This document shows, piece by piece, positions 26,462-35,888 of a stretch of 64,000 nucleotides of DNA (positions within the stretch are counted from its first letter, which is position 1; the number at the start of each line of letters is the position of its first letter). The DNA is taken from positions 1 through 64,000 of the forward strand of contig NZ_JABASR010000004.1 in assembly GCF_016107525.1 (NCBI RefSeq), in the 5' to 3' direction. Origin of the DNA: Psychrobacter aquimaris. Lineage in GTDB: Bacteria; Pseudomonadota; Gammaproteobacteria; Pseudomonadales; Moraxellaceae. The position numbers and the translations under genes were made by a program. Under the pieces are notes generated by a model that was not told where the DNA came from, did no database searches, and was given only the letters and a program-made list of their open reading frames with translations.

Positions 26462-28123
26462 TCAGCGCTTAGATCCAATGGGCAAAGTGATTTGCACAAC
26501 CAACCCTTGAATACCATCTTGGCGATTGTAGACATGGATCTGACCCTTGTGCGCCATTACCACCGCATGGACGATGGCCAAACCCAAGCCATATCCACCC
26601 GTTTCGCGATGGCGGGCTGAATCAAGTCGTACAAAGGGCTGAAAAATACGCTCTACATCTTTATCTGCGACGCCGCCGCCCTCATCCATTATGCTGATTT
26701 GAATTGCGGTTTTCTTATCCTCCATCTCCACTTCTTTAATCTCAGCAATCACTGTTGAATCAGAGGCAGTATGCATAAAGGCATTGCGAATGACATTTTC
26801 AAGCGCACTATGCAACTGCTCTTGATTACCTAGTACAGTCCAAGGAGTGGTTGAGGCAGGATCTGTCACGAGTGTATGACTCGGTTGCCATTGCCAGCGC
26901 ACGTTTTTATGTTGAAACTCAAAGCAAACGTCTTGTCCAATTTCACTGATAATGTCAGAGATATCAACTGTTTCGTTTTCTATATTATCGATCGTATATT
27001 GCTGCATTTGTAGAGATTGAATATGGATTATTTGCTCAATCAACTCATTCATCCGCGCCGACTCTTTATCGATACGGTCAAGATAACGACTGGCATTCGG
27101 CGCAAAGTCTCGAGTCAGCTCAGTCGCAACATCAAGACGCGCCAATGGTGATCGTAGCTCGTGCGAGATATCACTTAACATCTGTTTACGTGCCAGCTCA
27201 CTCTCAGCCAGACGTGTTGAGAGTTTGGCCACATCTTTAGCAAGCAAACCCAATTCATCATCTCCCATGTTTGATAAATTTGGATGGGCTTGATAATCGC
27301 CACCAATCATACGATGTACGGTGTTTTGCACACGGCGAATACGCTGGGTCAATGTGCGACTCAGCCAAATACAAACCAAGACGCTAAAAATAATAATCAA
27401 CAGTAAACGTATGGGAAAATTGCCACGTTGCAGCGCCACGACGTCTGAAAACCGTAGATGCGGACGCAACTGTATGATCACAGCCTGCTCATCTGGTAAG
27501 ACGACCGTCATGTCCGCCAGTTCAGGACGACTATCAGGATCAGCTACCTGCCCGCGATTCGGGGTCATCGGTGACAGGATATAATTTAAAAGCGACGGCT
27601 CATTATCCGATATTCTATCCTCATGACTACCAGACATTTGATTATCAGGCTTTTCATTATTAGGATTAGGCATTGACTGCATTGGTGGCATTGGTAAATG
27701 CCCCATTACCTGTCGATCGCCCTCTATAGGGTCTTGCCTACGCTCATCTCTATCACGATAACGCGGAAATATAATCGCACCTTGCTCATCATAGACTCTG
27801 ATCTGACTCATAAGCCGCCGATCTTGACGATACATCTCCCTGACAGTGGTTAAATCACCCACTTGTAGCGCCTCAATCATCTCTTGGCGCTTAACCAACA
27901 AACTATCAATTTGCACATCCATACGAGCGGTTAGTGCTTTTTCGACCAGCCAGCGCTCCACCATGATAGATAAGATAGAGGTGATGAGGATCGTTAATAA
28001 TAGACTTAGAAACAACCGCCAAAATATCGTGATTCGCACTTTAAATTTAGGTGCTTGCTCAAGCGCTTTATTAGGTTCTCTCTTAGGGGCTTTTTTAGCA
28101 GTATTCATCGATGAGTCCGTCAT
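26462..28123 (-). CDS. cpxA: Sensor histidine kinase, CpxA-like
   Basis: A 553-residue inner membrane sensor kinase. Membrane segments are at about 33-57 and 237-256, enclosing a periplasmic domain of about 180 residues with a Pro/Met/Asn/Asp-rich section (130-200). HAMP follows (257-310), then the H-box LSDISHELRSPLARL with His321, an N-box (ENVIRNAFMHTA), and G-boxes DEGGGV and GGYGLGLAIV. The H-box closely resembles CpxA. Its ATG overlaps the regulator's TAA by one base. It is longer than E. coli CpxA (457), mainly in the periplasmic part. Role: envelope stress sensing by phosphorelay to the partner; the signal is inferred. Confidence 0.85.
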   Translation of the reverse strand: MTDSSMNTAKKAPKREPNKALEQAPKFKVRITIFWRLFLSLLLTILITSILSIMVERWLVEKALTARMDVQIDSLLVKRQEMIEALQVGDLTTVREMYRQDRRLMSQIRVYDEQGAIIFPRYRDRDERRQDPIEGDRQVMGHLPMPPMQSMPNPNNEKPDNQMSGSHEDRISDNEPSLLNYILSPMTPNRGQVADPDSRPELADMTVVLPDEQAVIIQLRPHLRFSDVVALQRGNFPIRLLLIIIFSVLVCIWLSRTLTQRIRRVQNTVHRMIGGDYQAHPNLSNMGDDELGLLAKDVAKLSTRLAESELARKQMLSDISHELRSPLARLDVATELTRDFAPNASRYLDRIDKESARMNELIEQIIHIQSLQMQQYTIDNIENETVDISDIISEIGQDVCFEFQHKNVRWQWQPSHTLVTDPASTTPWTVLGNQEQLHSALENVIRNAFMHTASDSTVIAEIKEVEMEDKKTAIQISIMDEGGGVADKDVERIFQPFVRLDSARHRETGGYGLGLAIVHAVVMAHKGQIHVYNRQDGIQGLVVQITLPIGSKR

Positions 28124-28827
28124 TACAACACCAGCTGATAGCCTTTACCACGAACCGCCTTGATAGGCTCATCGTGGAAAGGTTGGAGTTTTTTGCGCAA
28201 TCGTGAGACATGCACATCAAGGCTACGATCGAACGGCTGTAATTCACGCTGCAATACATGCTCTGACAGCCATGCTTTGCTCACCACCTCACCTTTTTGT
28301 TTTAATAGCGCAACCAATAAATCAAATTCTGTGCCAGTGACTTGTAGCTCTATGCCATCTATCTGACAAAGCCGTTGGTTTTGATCCAGATGCAAACGAC
28401 TGTCTGGTAGCGGCGTATGCTCTGATGCCGCCGCATTGGTACGCTTGATGACTGCATTGATACGTGCCAGCAGCTCTCGAGGATTGCAAGGTTTGGTAAT
28501 ATAATCATCAGCACCCAGCTCCAGCCCAATGATACGGTCAATCTCCTCCCCTTTTGCCGTCAGCATGATGACAGGGATATCACTGATATTGGGCAATTGA
28601 CGCAAGACACTCAATCCATCTGTTTTTGGCATCATAATATCTAACACCAGCAAATCATAAGCAGAAGCAGAAGCACCATTAAGCATATTATTACTTGCGG
28701 TTTTTAGTTTCTGTATGACAGCTTCACCATCGTGAACGCAGTCGCATGTCACGCCATGATTATGCAAATATTCTTGTAACAACTGGGTCAATTCTTCGTC
28801 ATCATCGCCTAGTAATATGTGTGGCAT
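28123..28827 (-). CDS. cpxR: OmpR-family response regulator, CpxR-like
   Basis: A 234-residue regulator. The receiver domain has acidic DDDEE (8-12), phosphoacceptor Asp63 in LLVLDIMMPKTDG and Lys in VIMLTAKGEE; the C-terminal winged helix has HVSRLRKKLQPF and RGKGYQLVL. Asp63 is about ten positions later than in CpxR because of a Ser/Asn/Ala-rich insert (about 43-57) before it. AAGGAGA precedes the ATG. It is coupled to the kinase gene (TAATG) and divergent from a Spy/CpxP-like gene, which is the classic cpx arrangement and the likely target. Confidence 0.87.
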   Translation of the reverse strand: MPHILLGDDDEELTQLLQEYLHNHGVTCDCVHDGEAVIQKLKTASNNMLNGASASAYDLLVLDIMMPKTDGLSVLRQLPNISDIPVIMLTAKGEEIDRIIGLELGADDYITKPCNPRELLARINAVIKRTNAAASEHTPLPDSRLHLDQNQRLCQIDGIELQVTGTEFDLLVALLKQKGEVVSKAWLSEHVLQRELQPFDRSLDVHVSRLRKKLQPFHDEPIKAVRGKGYQLVL

Positions 28828-29093
28828 ATTTTCTCCTTGAGCGTTAGATCGCTTTATTAGCCATATTATCAGTCAATTGCTTATCGATTCGCTATAAACG
28901 TTACCTTTCTTAATACTTCATAAATGTTCGTAACCTTTAACTGTCGTAATATAGCGTCTATCAGCGACAAATACTGATGATAAGCAATGATGGATAGTGG
29001 CTATCCGGGACACTCACCATTCATAGGCTGATCAGATAAAAACTGACTTTTTCGCAACCAATAGCGTATGCACTATAAATTAAGGTAATGATG

Positions 29094-29615
29094 ATGAAAA
29101 AATTATTAATGGGCTCAGTATTAGCAATGTCTAGCATTTTCACCGTAACGGCTTGTACCAGTGTTAATGCGACCACTGATACCACACCAACGACCAGCAA
29201 AATGCAGCATAAAGATGGCATGAAAAAAGGCGGCATGAGAGGTCCAATGTCACAGCTAGATCTAACGGCGACGCAACAAGCGCAAATCAAGGCCATCATG
29301 CAAGCACAACACGGTGACCGTAAAGCTGACCGTACAAAAAACAAAGCAGAACGGGCGCAAATGCATCAACAAATGCAAGCATTGACCAATGCCAGTACTC
29401 TAAACACAGCTGCAGTCAATCGCTTAGCTGATCAGCAAGCAGCTAAAACCAAGCAGCGCTTCGTGGAGCGCGTACAAACTCAACACGCTATTTCTCAAGT
29501 ATTGACCGCTGAGCAACGTGCAAAACTTGCCAAATTACAAGCCGAAAAAATGGCGAAAGGTCATAAAGGCTCAGAGCACGGTAAAATGCATGGCAAACAA
29601 CGCCAAGGCATGTAG
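29094..29615 (+). CDS. Spy/CpxP-like periplasmic stress protein with lipobox
   Basis: A 173-residue helical protein with the two LTxxQ motifs of the Spy/CpxP family: LTATQ at 57-61 and LTAEQ at 137-141. The N-terminal signal ends in TVTAC (Cys21), so it seems to be lipid-anchored, unlike soluble E. coli CpxP and Spy. The mature part is rich in Lys, Gln, Met and His, and the C-terminus is His/Lys/Gly-rich, which might bind metal. Of three consecutive ATGs (29088, 29091, 29094) the last has the best spacing from AAGG. Divergence from cpxRA suggests it is a Cpx target and feedback inhibitor or chaperone. Family from motif; function inferred. Confidence 0.8.
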   Translation: MKKLLMGSVLAMSSIFTVTACTSVNATTDTTPTTSKMQHKDGMKKGGMRGPMSQLDLTATQQAQIKAIMQAQHGDRKADRTKNKAERAQMHQQMQALTNASTLNTAAVNRLADQQAAKTKQRFVERVQTQHAISQVLTAEQRAKLAKLQAEKMAKGHKGSEHGKMHGKQRQGM

Positions 29616-29696
29616 TAAGTTAAAGCATATAAGCTTTTATCAATACAGAGACTTGTATTAATATTTAATGTCTTATAAGAGTTAATATGACAATAT

Positions 29697-29730
29697 AAAA
29701 AAGCGCATCGTATAAACGGTGCGCTTTTTA
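29697..29730 (+). terminator. Intrinsic terminator of the Spy/CpxP-like gene
   Basis: AAAAAGCGCATCG pairs with CGGTGCGCTTTTT (one G-T pair) around a seven-base loop, ending in a T run. It lies about 80 bases after the stop and also close to the end of the convergent lipoprotein gene, so it may act on both. Confidence 0.75.
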
Positions 29731-29792
29731 GTTTTCAATTTCAATAAAGACTAACTAAACTTACCTACGATTAATCAGCCTTAAGTCAGCCT

Positions 29793-31418
29793 TTATTCAA
29801 TCACCCCAAACTTCTCTTTAGTCATTGGTATGACACTAAACATCATTTTGCCCATCGCCGTACCATTGCCATCGCGATAATACTGCATCAACTCGCTACC
29901 ATACTCTCGCATATCAATACTATTACTGGCATTAGGCACTTGCACATCACTTGGTAAATTAGGAAATGCCATGTCTTTAGCGCTTATAGCGGAATACTGC
30001 TGCAGAACATCTATGACCATGTTCTTATTAGAGGCGGTTTTGCTCGGAATCTCACTACGCAGATGCTGCCATTTGAGCTGACCACGCTTATCAAATCCAT
30101 ATAACTCTTGCGTCTCTGCATTCGCTAGCATTGCATCTTCTTTTATCTCTGCTATCGTTTCCTCTGTTGTCTCACTGCCACCATTCATGTCACTCTTTAT
30201 CATTACCAACATTTGCTGTACTAACGCTTTACTGGTAAATTTATCAGCATTTGTGTTGCCTACCTCGTAAGGCTCGCTTTCTTTGACCAGTTCTGGATAT
30301 CTCTGACTAATCCGCTCGTAAACGATGCGCATATAATCTTGATAAAACTGCTCATAACTCTCAGCACTTTGTACACGGCGAATGACTTGGTTACTTGCTA
30401 GCATTGCTGGTAGCTGATGCGCGGGTAACTTGGGAGAGAGCGAGGCTAGCGCATTAGGGGCGACATAATCAAACTGGCTAATAGGTGCGGCATCAAATGT
30501 GGCATCTAGTGCCGCAAAGTGGCTTTTTATCAATTCACTACCAAAGCCTTTGGGTAAGGTGCCATCATCAATGGCTAACTTTAACCACTTGTTGCGCCAC
30601 TTTGTGCCGAGCTTATCGTCTAATAGCTCTGAATTAAACATCGCAAAATTATCTGCCCACAGATAAATATTACCGTTTTTAAAATCCAGATAAATAGGCT
30701 GATTGATACTGCTTTGATGATTACGCGCTTGATACTGCGCGCTCGCTAGCATGGTCGCCTTGCCAGCCATTGGCTGATAAATGCCTTGTGCATTGATAGA
30801 CAACGGCTTTAGCATATAAGCATCTAACAGCTGTGCTTTTTTGACATCTTGCACTGTCGCTCGGTCATCGTAATTGTCAAATAACTGTTGGTAAGACGCT
30901 GGTACGATGATATCACTATCATAGTTGCTCTCTACCCACGCCTCATACGCATCTGTACACTCAAGGTAGCGGTCTTTCAGCGCTGTTCGCTGAGCATCAT
31001 AATCTATCGCCAAAATGTCTTTACTTTGCGCTTCTGCTTGGGCAATTAAGGCAGCATATGCTTGATCATGTGTGTCTTCGCAGTATTCATCGATATAGCC
31101 TGAGGCGACTGGCGCTTTGGCACCTATTTTAGTATTTATATTGCTAAATTTCTGCTCGTTACTAATCTCAAGATTGCTATGGTAACTAAAAGACTGGCGG
31201 CGCTGCTTTTGTAACGCCGTCACCAATGCTGCCTTTGCTGCCGCTGGCGTTTGCTTGGCAGTCATCGCGTTAGATTGGTCAAGACTGGTAGATTGGCAAC
31301 CCGTTAACAATAGTGCCCCTGTGACTAATGCACCAGTAAATAGGCGATTGCCATTAAGAACTGACGCAAGGCTCGCTGACGAAAGACGACTTGCAATGAT
31401 TTTATGTACTTTTTTCAT
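29793..31418 (-). CDS. Large putative lipoprotein, second of an adjacent pair
   Basis: I do not recognise this 541-residue protein. A signal sequence ends in a lipobox LLTGC with Cys41. The mature part starts with an A/Q/K-rich helix (AKAALVTALQKQRRQS), then a domain with YLDFKNGNIYLWADN and a long helical region (QFYQDYMRIVYERISQRYPE). TAAGGAT precedes ATG 31418. It starts 55 bases after another large lipoprotein gene on the same strand, and both contain a Gln/Ala-rich early helix and a phrase of the type IxLxFxNxxI, so they may be distant paralogues. Envelope location is likely; function is unknown. Confidence 0.7.
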   Translation of the reverse strand: MKKVHKIIASRLSSASLASVLNGNRLFTGALVTGALLLTGCQSTSLDQSNAMTAKQTPAAAKAALVTALQKQRRQSFSYHSNLEISNEQKFSNINTKIGAKAPVASGYIDEYCEDTHDQAYAALIAQAEAQSKDILAIDYDAQRTALKDRYLECTDAYEAWVESNYDSDIIVPASYQQLFDNYDDRATVQDVKKAQLLDAYMLKPLSINAQGIYQPMAGKATMLASAQYQARNHQSSINQPIYLDFKNGNIYLWADNFAMFNSELLDDKLGTKWRNKWLKLAIDDGTLPKGFGSELIKSHFAALDATFDAAPISQFDYVAPNALASLSPKLPAHQLPAMLASNQVIRRVQSAESYEQFYQDYMRIVYERISQRYPELVKESEPYEVGNTNADKFTSKALVQQMLVMIKSDMNGGSETTEETIAEIKEDAMLANAETQELYGFDKRGQLKWQHLRSEIPSKTASNKNMVIDVLQQYSAISAKDMAFPNLPSDVQVPNASNSIDMREYGSELMQYYRDGNGTAMGKMMFSVIPMTKEKFGVIE

Positions 31419-31473
31419 TTTTTATCCTTAATAGATGTGAGCTGAAATGGGACAAGATAATGCTATTTAGTCT

Positions 31474-33471
31474 CTATTTTTCATTATCATTAGCATTAGC
31501 ATCGCCAAAACGGCTCTCATCAACAGCGTCTTTGCTATGACTACTCTCATATTCGTCACTGCTGTAATCATTCTCTAAACTGCCATCCTGATAGTCGTAA
31601 CGCGCATAACGTGCCGCTTGCAGTCTGTCTTTTTGTTGGCGTTGCTCTGCCATCCACGCGTTACCATCGATAGCAGCTTTAGCATTTGTACCAAAAGACT
31701 CGGTCAATAAAGGCGTTAGCGCATGGTTATTAAAGCTGCTTTTATCATAACGTACTTGATTTAGCATAGTCGTGGTAGAGCCCATCAAGTCGCCGCCAAT
31801 ATTTACCCGCTGCTGCTTGGCAAGCAGGCGATCTGAGCTGTCTAAATAATAGTAATTTATCTGATTGAAAGAGATCGGACCGATGGCCTCGATAAGCTGC
31901 AATAGCGCGCCCACATCTGCACTTTGGTAGCCTTTGTTGTATAGCTGCACTTTCGCAAGCGCGGTTTTTAGCATCGCGCCATCAGGATATTTCTGTGGAT
32001 TGGCATCGACATAATCCTGTAGCGACTTTGTCATGTATTTTAGGGTTTTACCGATCATCTCACCGCTTTGCTGGCTGCCAAAATATACTTTTACCGCACG
32101 ACTCGCCCCGACTTCTTTGGCAAAGGCATCATGACGAATATCTACCGCGCTAAAGTGCTCAGGCGCAAGCTCTGCCATGCTGCTCTGTATGGCAGAAATA
32201 GCGGCATCATAAAGCACTGCTGGCGGTAGCTGCACGGCAATACTCTCTGGCAACCCAAAACTGACGGTATGTGAGGTCATTTGGTTAGGTAAAGGGGTGT
32301 TTTCAGGATTAATAAGCGCCACGATAGGCATGATTGCCGATGGGTCTACCGTGATGCTGCTGTTATTAAAATCAAACGCTAACGGTATCTGTACGGATGA
32401 GCTAATCGTCGGCGTCACATAATCATAGCTGTAGACGCTCTGTAGTTGTCGTTGTTTGGGTTTGTACTGACTGACACTATTAAACGTTAAATTTTGATAT
32501 TGATAAGCATTTGACGCCGCTATCTGTTCAGGCGTGCGATGCAGCATACTCAGCATTTGACCAATGACGCCCGTAGATGATGCTGGTTGGCTTTCTTGTG
32601 CTACAGCCTCTGATTGTGGTTTGGCCATTTGCATGGCTTCATAGTTTTTTAACAGAGTTTTGGGCTTTAGGTTGGAGACCCCTGAGAGAATGCCGCCATT
32701 CCTATCGTTGTAATTGCTATCATCATAATTCTCTGTGTCATAACCATATTCATCGTAATTATCAGCAGTATAGCCCTCTTGTTCATAATCACTCTCAGCC
32801 GCAGAGCCATATGCACTGTCTTCAACAATAACCGCCTCGTCTACAGCTATCGCATCACCAGCTTCAGCTAGCTCGGAATCGTCATCACTGTCGTCATTAG
32901 CATTCGATCCGCTTTCGCTGTAAGCACTATCTAAATAATCACTATCTGAATAGTCGCTGTCTAAATCTTCAGGCTCATAAGCATAAGCTTCTATAATCGT
33001 TCTAAGTAAGCTACTAGAGCCTGCATCGATGCTATCTGGATCAATAAAAGGTACGGTTTGATAATTAGCTTGTGCGACCGCCACATGCTCTGTCGCAAGG
33101 TGCTGACGAATAGCCGCCAGTAAATGTGATTTGGCTTGATTGCCCGTATTAGGATATTTTTCTTGGTCAAATAATTGCTGATAACGTTCAGATTTGGCAG
33201 TGAGGCTGGCATTAAATGCACGACCTTGGGCTTGGCTTTGTACACTATCGGCGGTACTAAAATCCATCATGCTTTTTGATACAGCGGGCGATGATACAGC
33301 GGGGCTTGATTGACAGCCCAAAAGCGCCAGAGACGTACTACTAGCCAACAAGATGATAGCAGTCAATTTACCTGTCTGATATACATGATCGTTATTATTG
33401 ATAGACGAATTATGACTCGTCATTTCAGAATAGCGCTGTCGATGATGGTTATTAGTATGGTTTGATGACAT
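31474..33471 (-). CDS. Large putative lipoprotein with long acidic insert, first of an adjacent pair
   Basis: I do not recognise this 665-residue protein. A hydrophobic segment (about 35-51) ends in the lipobox LLGC with Cys53, after an unusually long, Asn/Ser/His-rich N-terminus. Residues 165-258 form a strongly acidic Asp/Glu/Tyr/Ser/Asn tract with repeated D-S-D-Y and N-Y-D-type units (32698-32979 on the DNA). The later part contains helices and IPLAFDFNNSSITV, similar in form to a strand region in the next gene. GAGA stands upstream of ATG 33471. Its promoter lies in the gap 33472-33821 shared with ggt. Function unknown; the acidic tract suggests cation or partner binding. Confidence 0.7.
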   Translation of the reverse strand: MSSNHTNNHHRQRYSEMTSHNSSINNNDHVYQTGKLTAIILLASSTSLALLGCQSSPAVSSPAVSKSMMDFSTADSVQSQAQGRAFNASLTAKSERYQQLFDQEKYPNTGNQAKSHLLAAIRQHLATEHVAVAQANYQTVPFIDPDSIDAGSSSLLRTIIEAYAYEPEDLDSDYSDSDYLDSAYSESGSNANDDSDDDSELAEAGDAIAVDEAVIVEDSAYGSAAESDYEQEGYTADNYDEYGYDTENYDDSNYNDRNGGILSGVSNLKPKTLLKNYEAMQMAKPQSEAVAQESQPASSTGVIGQMLSMLHRTPEQIAASNAYQYQNLTFNSVSQYKPKQRQLQSVYSYDYVTPTISSSVQIPLAFDFNNSSITVDPSAIMPIVALINPENTPLPNQMTSHTVSFGLPESIAVQLPPAVLYDAAISAIQSSMAELAPEHFSAVDIRHDAFAKEVGASRAVKVYFGSQQSGEMIGKTLKYMTKSLQDYVDANPQKYPDGAMLKTALAKVQLYNKGYQSADVGALLQLIEAIGPISFNQINYYYLDSSDRLLAKQQRVNIGGDLMGSTTTMLNQVRYDKSSFNNHALTPLLTESFGTNAKAAIDGNAWMAEQRQQKDRLQAARYARYDYQDGSLENDYSSDEYESSHSKDAVDESRFGDANANDNEK

Positions 33472-33757
33472 AGTAATCTCTTTGTATAAATAGCCAGTCT
33501 ATAATTAGTGTACATTAGTAGCGTTATTTATATCACAAGACGTTACAATTTAGTAATGTTAGCGCATGTTTTTTTGAAGGAAATCTTCACTGATAAATAA
33601 AGACTTGTTTGCAGTAGCAACTCTGCTATAGGTAAATATCTGTATAAAGGCATCAACGAGACTGCTAGGCTGTATCAAACCTCATATCATAAAAGGGAAT
33701 AAACAACTTTCTACCACTGGTTATTTTCGTTACTATTCGGGAGTATTTATCACTTTA

Positions 33758-33786
33758 CAATGCTTATAAACTCCAATGCTTATAAA
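33758..33786 (+). repeat. 13-bp direct repeat in the ggt promoter region
   Basis: CAATGCTTATAAA occurs at 33758-33770 and again at 33774-33786, a period of 16. It lies 36 bases before the ggt start in the 350-base gap 33472-33821, which has no gene. Each copy contains TATAAA-like sequence, so it could be a duplicated promoter element or binding site. I see nothing else in the gap. Confidence 0.5.
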
Positions 33787-33821
33787 TTTACCCTTTCCAC
33801 TCATGTAAAAAGGACTTTACG

Positions 33822-35783
33822 ATGCTAAAACCCGCTTCCCAATTGCATAACGACATCGCTCATTATCATCGGCCTCATGATAAAACCATCTTAACAACAA
33901 CGCTAAAATCAACCATGCTAATGATTAGCAGCACATTACTGCTGTCTATATCTGCTCATGCTGTTGAACCGACAATCGATAAATCACCTACCATCAACCA
34001 AACGTCAATTAACACCAGCGCCATCAATCTCGCAATTATGGCTGATAATCCTACTGTGTTGTCTGAAACCAAACGCATTACACGAGCCAAAACCAATACC
34101 CTCAAAACCACACCAACCACTGCCAATAGTGATCAAGCCATCTACTCTGAAGATGCGATTCATCATCCGGTTTGGGCAAAGAACGGCATGGTCGCCACCC
34201 AAGAGGCCCTCGCCTCTGATATTGGGCTCAAGATTTTAAAAGACGGTGGTAATGCAGTTGATGCTGGCGTCGCTGTTGGTTTTGCCTTAGCAGTGACCTT
34301 ACCGCGTGCTGGGAATATTGGTGGTGGTGGTTTTATGATGATTTATGATGCCAAGCAAGGCAAAACAGTGGCCCTCGATTATCGTGAAAAAGCGCCGAGT
34401 AGCGCCTCGCGTGATATGTATCTCGATGAGAATGGCAATGCGGTCAGCGACTTGTCTCGTTATCATGGTTTAGCAGTCGGCGTACCAGGAACAGTCGCAG
34501 GATTACTTAAAGCATTAGAAGATCATGGGACCATGAGTCGCGGACAAGTGATGGCACCTGCGATTGCACTGGCTGAGAACGGTATAGAAGTGACTGCAGG
34601 TCTGTCTGAGTCACTAGAAGCGTTAAGCGATCGTTTACAAAAATGGCCAAGTACCAAAAAGATATTCTTCAAACCTGACGGCAGCGCCTATCAACCCGGT
34701 GAGCGTTTAAAACAACCAGAGCTTGCGCGCTCGCTCAAACTAATCGCCGCGCAAGGCACCGATGGCTTTTATAAAGGGGTAACCGCTAGTAAGTTGGTCA
34801 AGGCTGTCAATGAAGCGGGCGGTAGCATGAGCTTACAGGATTTAGCCAATTATGAAGCCATCGCGCGCGAGCCAGTCAAAGGCGACTACCGTGGCTATGA
34901 GATTGTCTCTATGCCGCCGCCGTCTTCTGGTGGTATTCATATCGTCCAGATTTTGAATATTTTAGAAGGTTATCCACTCAAAGACTACGGTCAAAACAGC
35001 GCACAAACCATTCATTTAATGGCAGAAGCGATGCAACTGGCTTATGCAGATCGAGCTGAGTACCTAGGTGATTCGGATTTTATTGACGTACCTGCCAGCG
35101 GCTTAACGTCACAAGCTTATGCAGATAAACTGCGCACGTTAATTGATCCGAATAAGGCCACGCCAGCAGCTACTATCAAAGCCAACAACCCGCTCCCTTA
35201 TGAAAGCGACCAAACCACGCATTTCTCTATCATTGATAAAGACGGCAATGCCATAGCCAACACCTATACGTTGAACTTCTCTTATGGCACTGGTCTCGTG
35301 GCTGACGGCACAGGGATCTTGTTAAATAACGAAATGGATGATTTTTCTGCTAAGCCTGGTGTGCCTAACGGTTACGGATTATTAGGCGGTGAAGCAAATG
35401 CCGTTGAAGCCAATAAACGCCCGCTATCCTCTATGAGTCCGACGCTGGTCTTTAAAGACAGCAAACCTTATATCGTTACTGGCAGTCCCGGTGGTAGCCG
35501 TATCATCACTACCGTCACCCAAATCATCTCGAACGTCATCGATCATGATATGAATATCGCTGAGGCAACACATGCTCCGCGTATTCACGATCAATGGCTA
35601 CCTGATGAGATTCGAGTTGAGAAAGCACTGAATATTGATACGGTTAAAAAGCTTGAGTCAATGGGTCATACAGTCAGTCCAAAATCAGCGATGGGCTCTA
35701 CACAATCAATTATGCTGACACCAAATGGCGTTTACGGCTCGTCTGATCCGCGTATCGTTGATGCGGCGGTGGTTGGGTATTGA
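33822..35783 (+). CDS. ggt: Gamma-glutamyltranspeptidase
   Basis: A 653-residue periplasmic Ntn hydrolase that transfers or hydrolyses the gamma-glutamyl group of glutathione. It would be cleaved autocatalytically before Thr465 (QTTHFSI), giving a large and a small subunit. Conserved parts include GNAVDAGVAVGFALAV, GNIGGGGFMMIYD with the glutamate-binding region DYREKAP, and the small-subunit PLSSMSPTLV and TGSPGGSRI. The N-terminus has a signal sequence (about 29-45) preceded by a long leader and followed by about 60 Thr/Asn/Ser-rich residues before the enzyme proper. AAAAAGGACT precedes ATG 33822. A stable bidirectional hairpin follows. Confidence 0.95.
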   Translation: MLKPASQLHNDIAHYHRPHDKTILTTTLKSTMLMISSTLLLSISAHAVEPTIDKSPTINQTSINTSAINLAIMADNPTVLSETKRITRAKTNTLKTTPTTANSDQAIYSEDAIHHPVWAKNGMVATQEALASDIGLKILKDGGNAVDAGVAVGFALAVTLPRAGNIGGGGFMMIYDAKQGKTVALDYREKAPSSASRDMYLDENGNAVSDLSRYHGLAVGVPGTVAGLLKALEDHGTMSRGQVMAPAIALAENGIEVTAGLSESLEALSDRLQKWPSTKKIFFKPDGSAYQPGERLKQPELARSLKLIAAQGTDGFYKGVTASKLVKAVNEAGGSMSLQDLANYEAIAREPVKGDYRGYEIVSMPPPSSGGIHIVQILNILEGYPLKDYGQNSAQTIHLMAEAMQLAYADRAEYLGDSDFIDVPASGLTSQAYADKLRTLIDPNKATPAATIKANNPLPYESDQTTHFSIIDKDGNAIANTYTLNFSYGTGLVADGTGILLNNEMDDFSAKPGVPNGYGLLGGEANAVEANKRPLSSMSPTLVFKDSKPYIVTGSPGGSRIITTVTQIISNVIDHDMNIAEATHAPRIHDQWLPDEIRVEKALNIDTVKKLESMGHTVSPKSAMGSTQSIMLTPNGVYGSSDPRIVDAAVVGY

Positions 35784-35809
35784 GTGACGAGTATTTTTGC
35801 TAAATCACT

Positions 35810-35856
35810 ATAACAAGCATTCTCTACATCATAATGATATAGAGAATGCTTGTTAT
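35810..35856. terminator. Bidirectional terminator between ggt and the Mrr-type gene
   Basis: ATAACAAGCATTCTCTA (35810-35826) and TAGAGAATGCTTGTTAT (35840-35856) are exact inverses, a 17-bp stem with a 13-base loop. It lies 27 bases past ggt and 33 bases past the convergent nuclease gene. The T run is short. Confidence 0.6.
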
Positions 35857-35888
35857 ATCATCCTTATAATAAAAACCATTTCACCCAA

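Noticed and set aside
28899-28938. Direct repeats CGTTACCTTT and CGTAACCTTT with a 30-base period, possible Cpx-type sites
   Set aside because: They do not match the GTAAA-N-GTAAA Cpx box well and may be chance; not strong enough to list as an operator.
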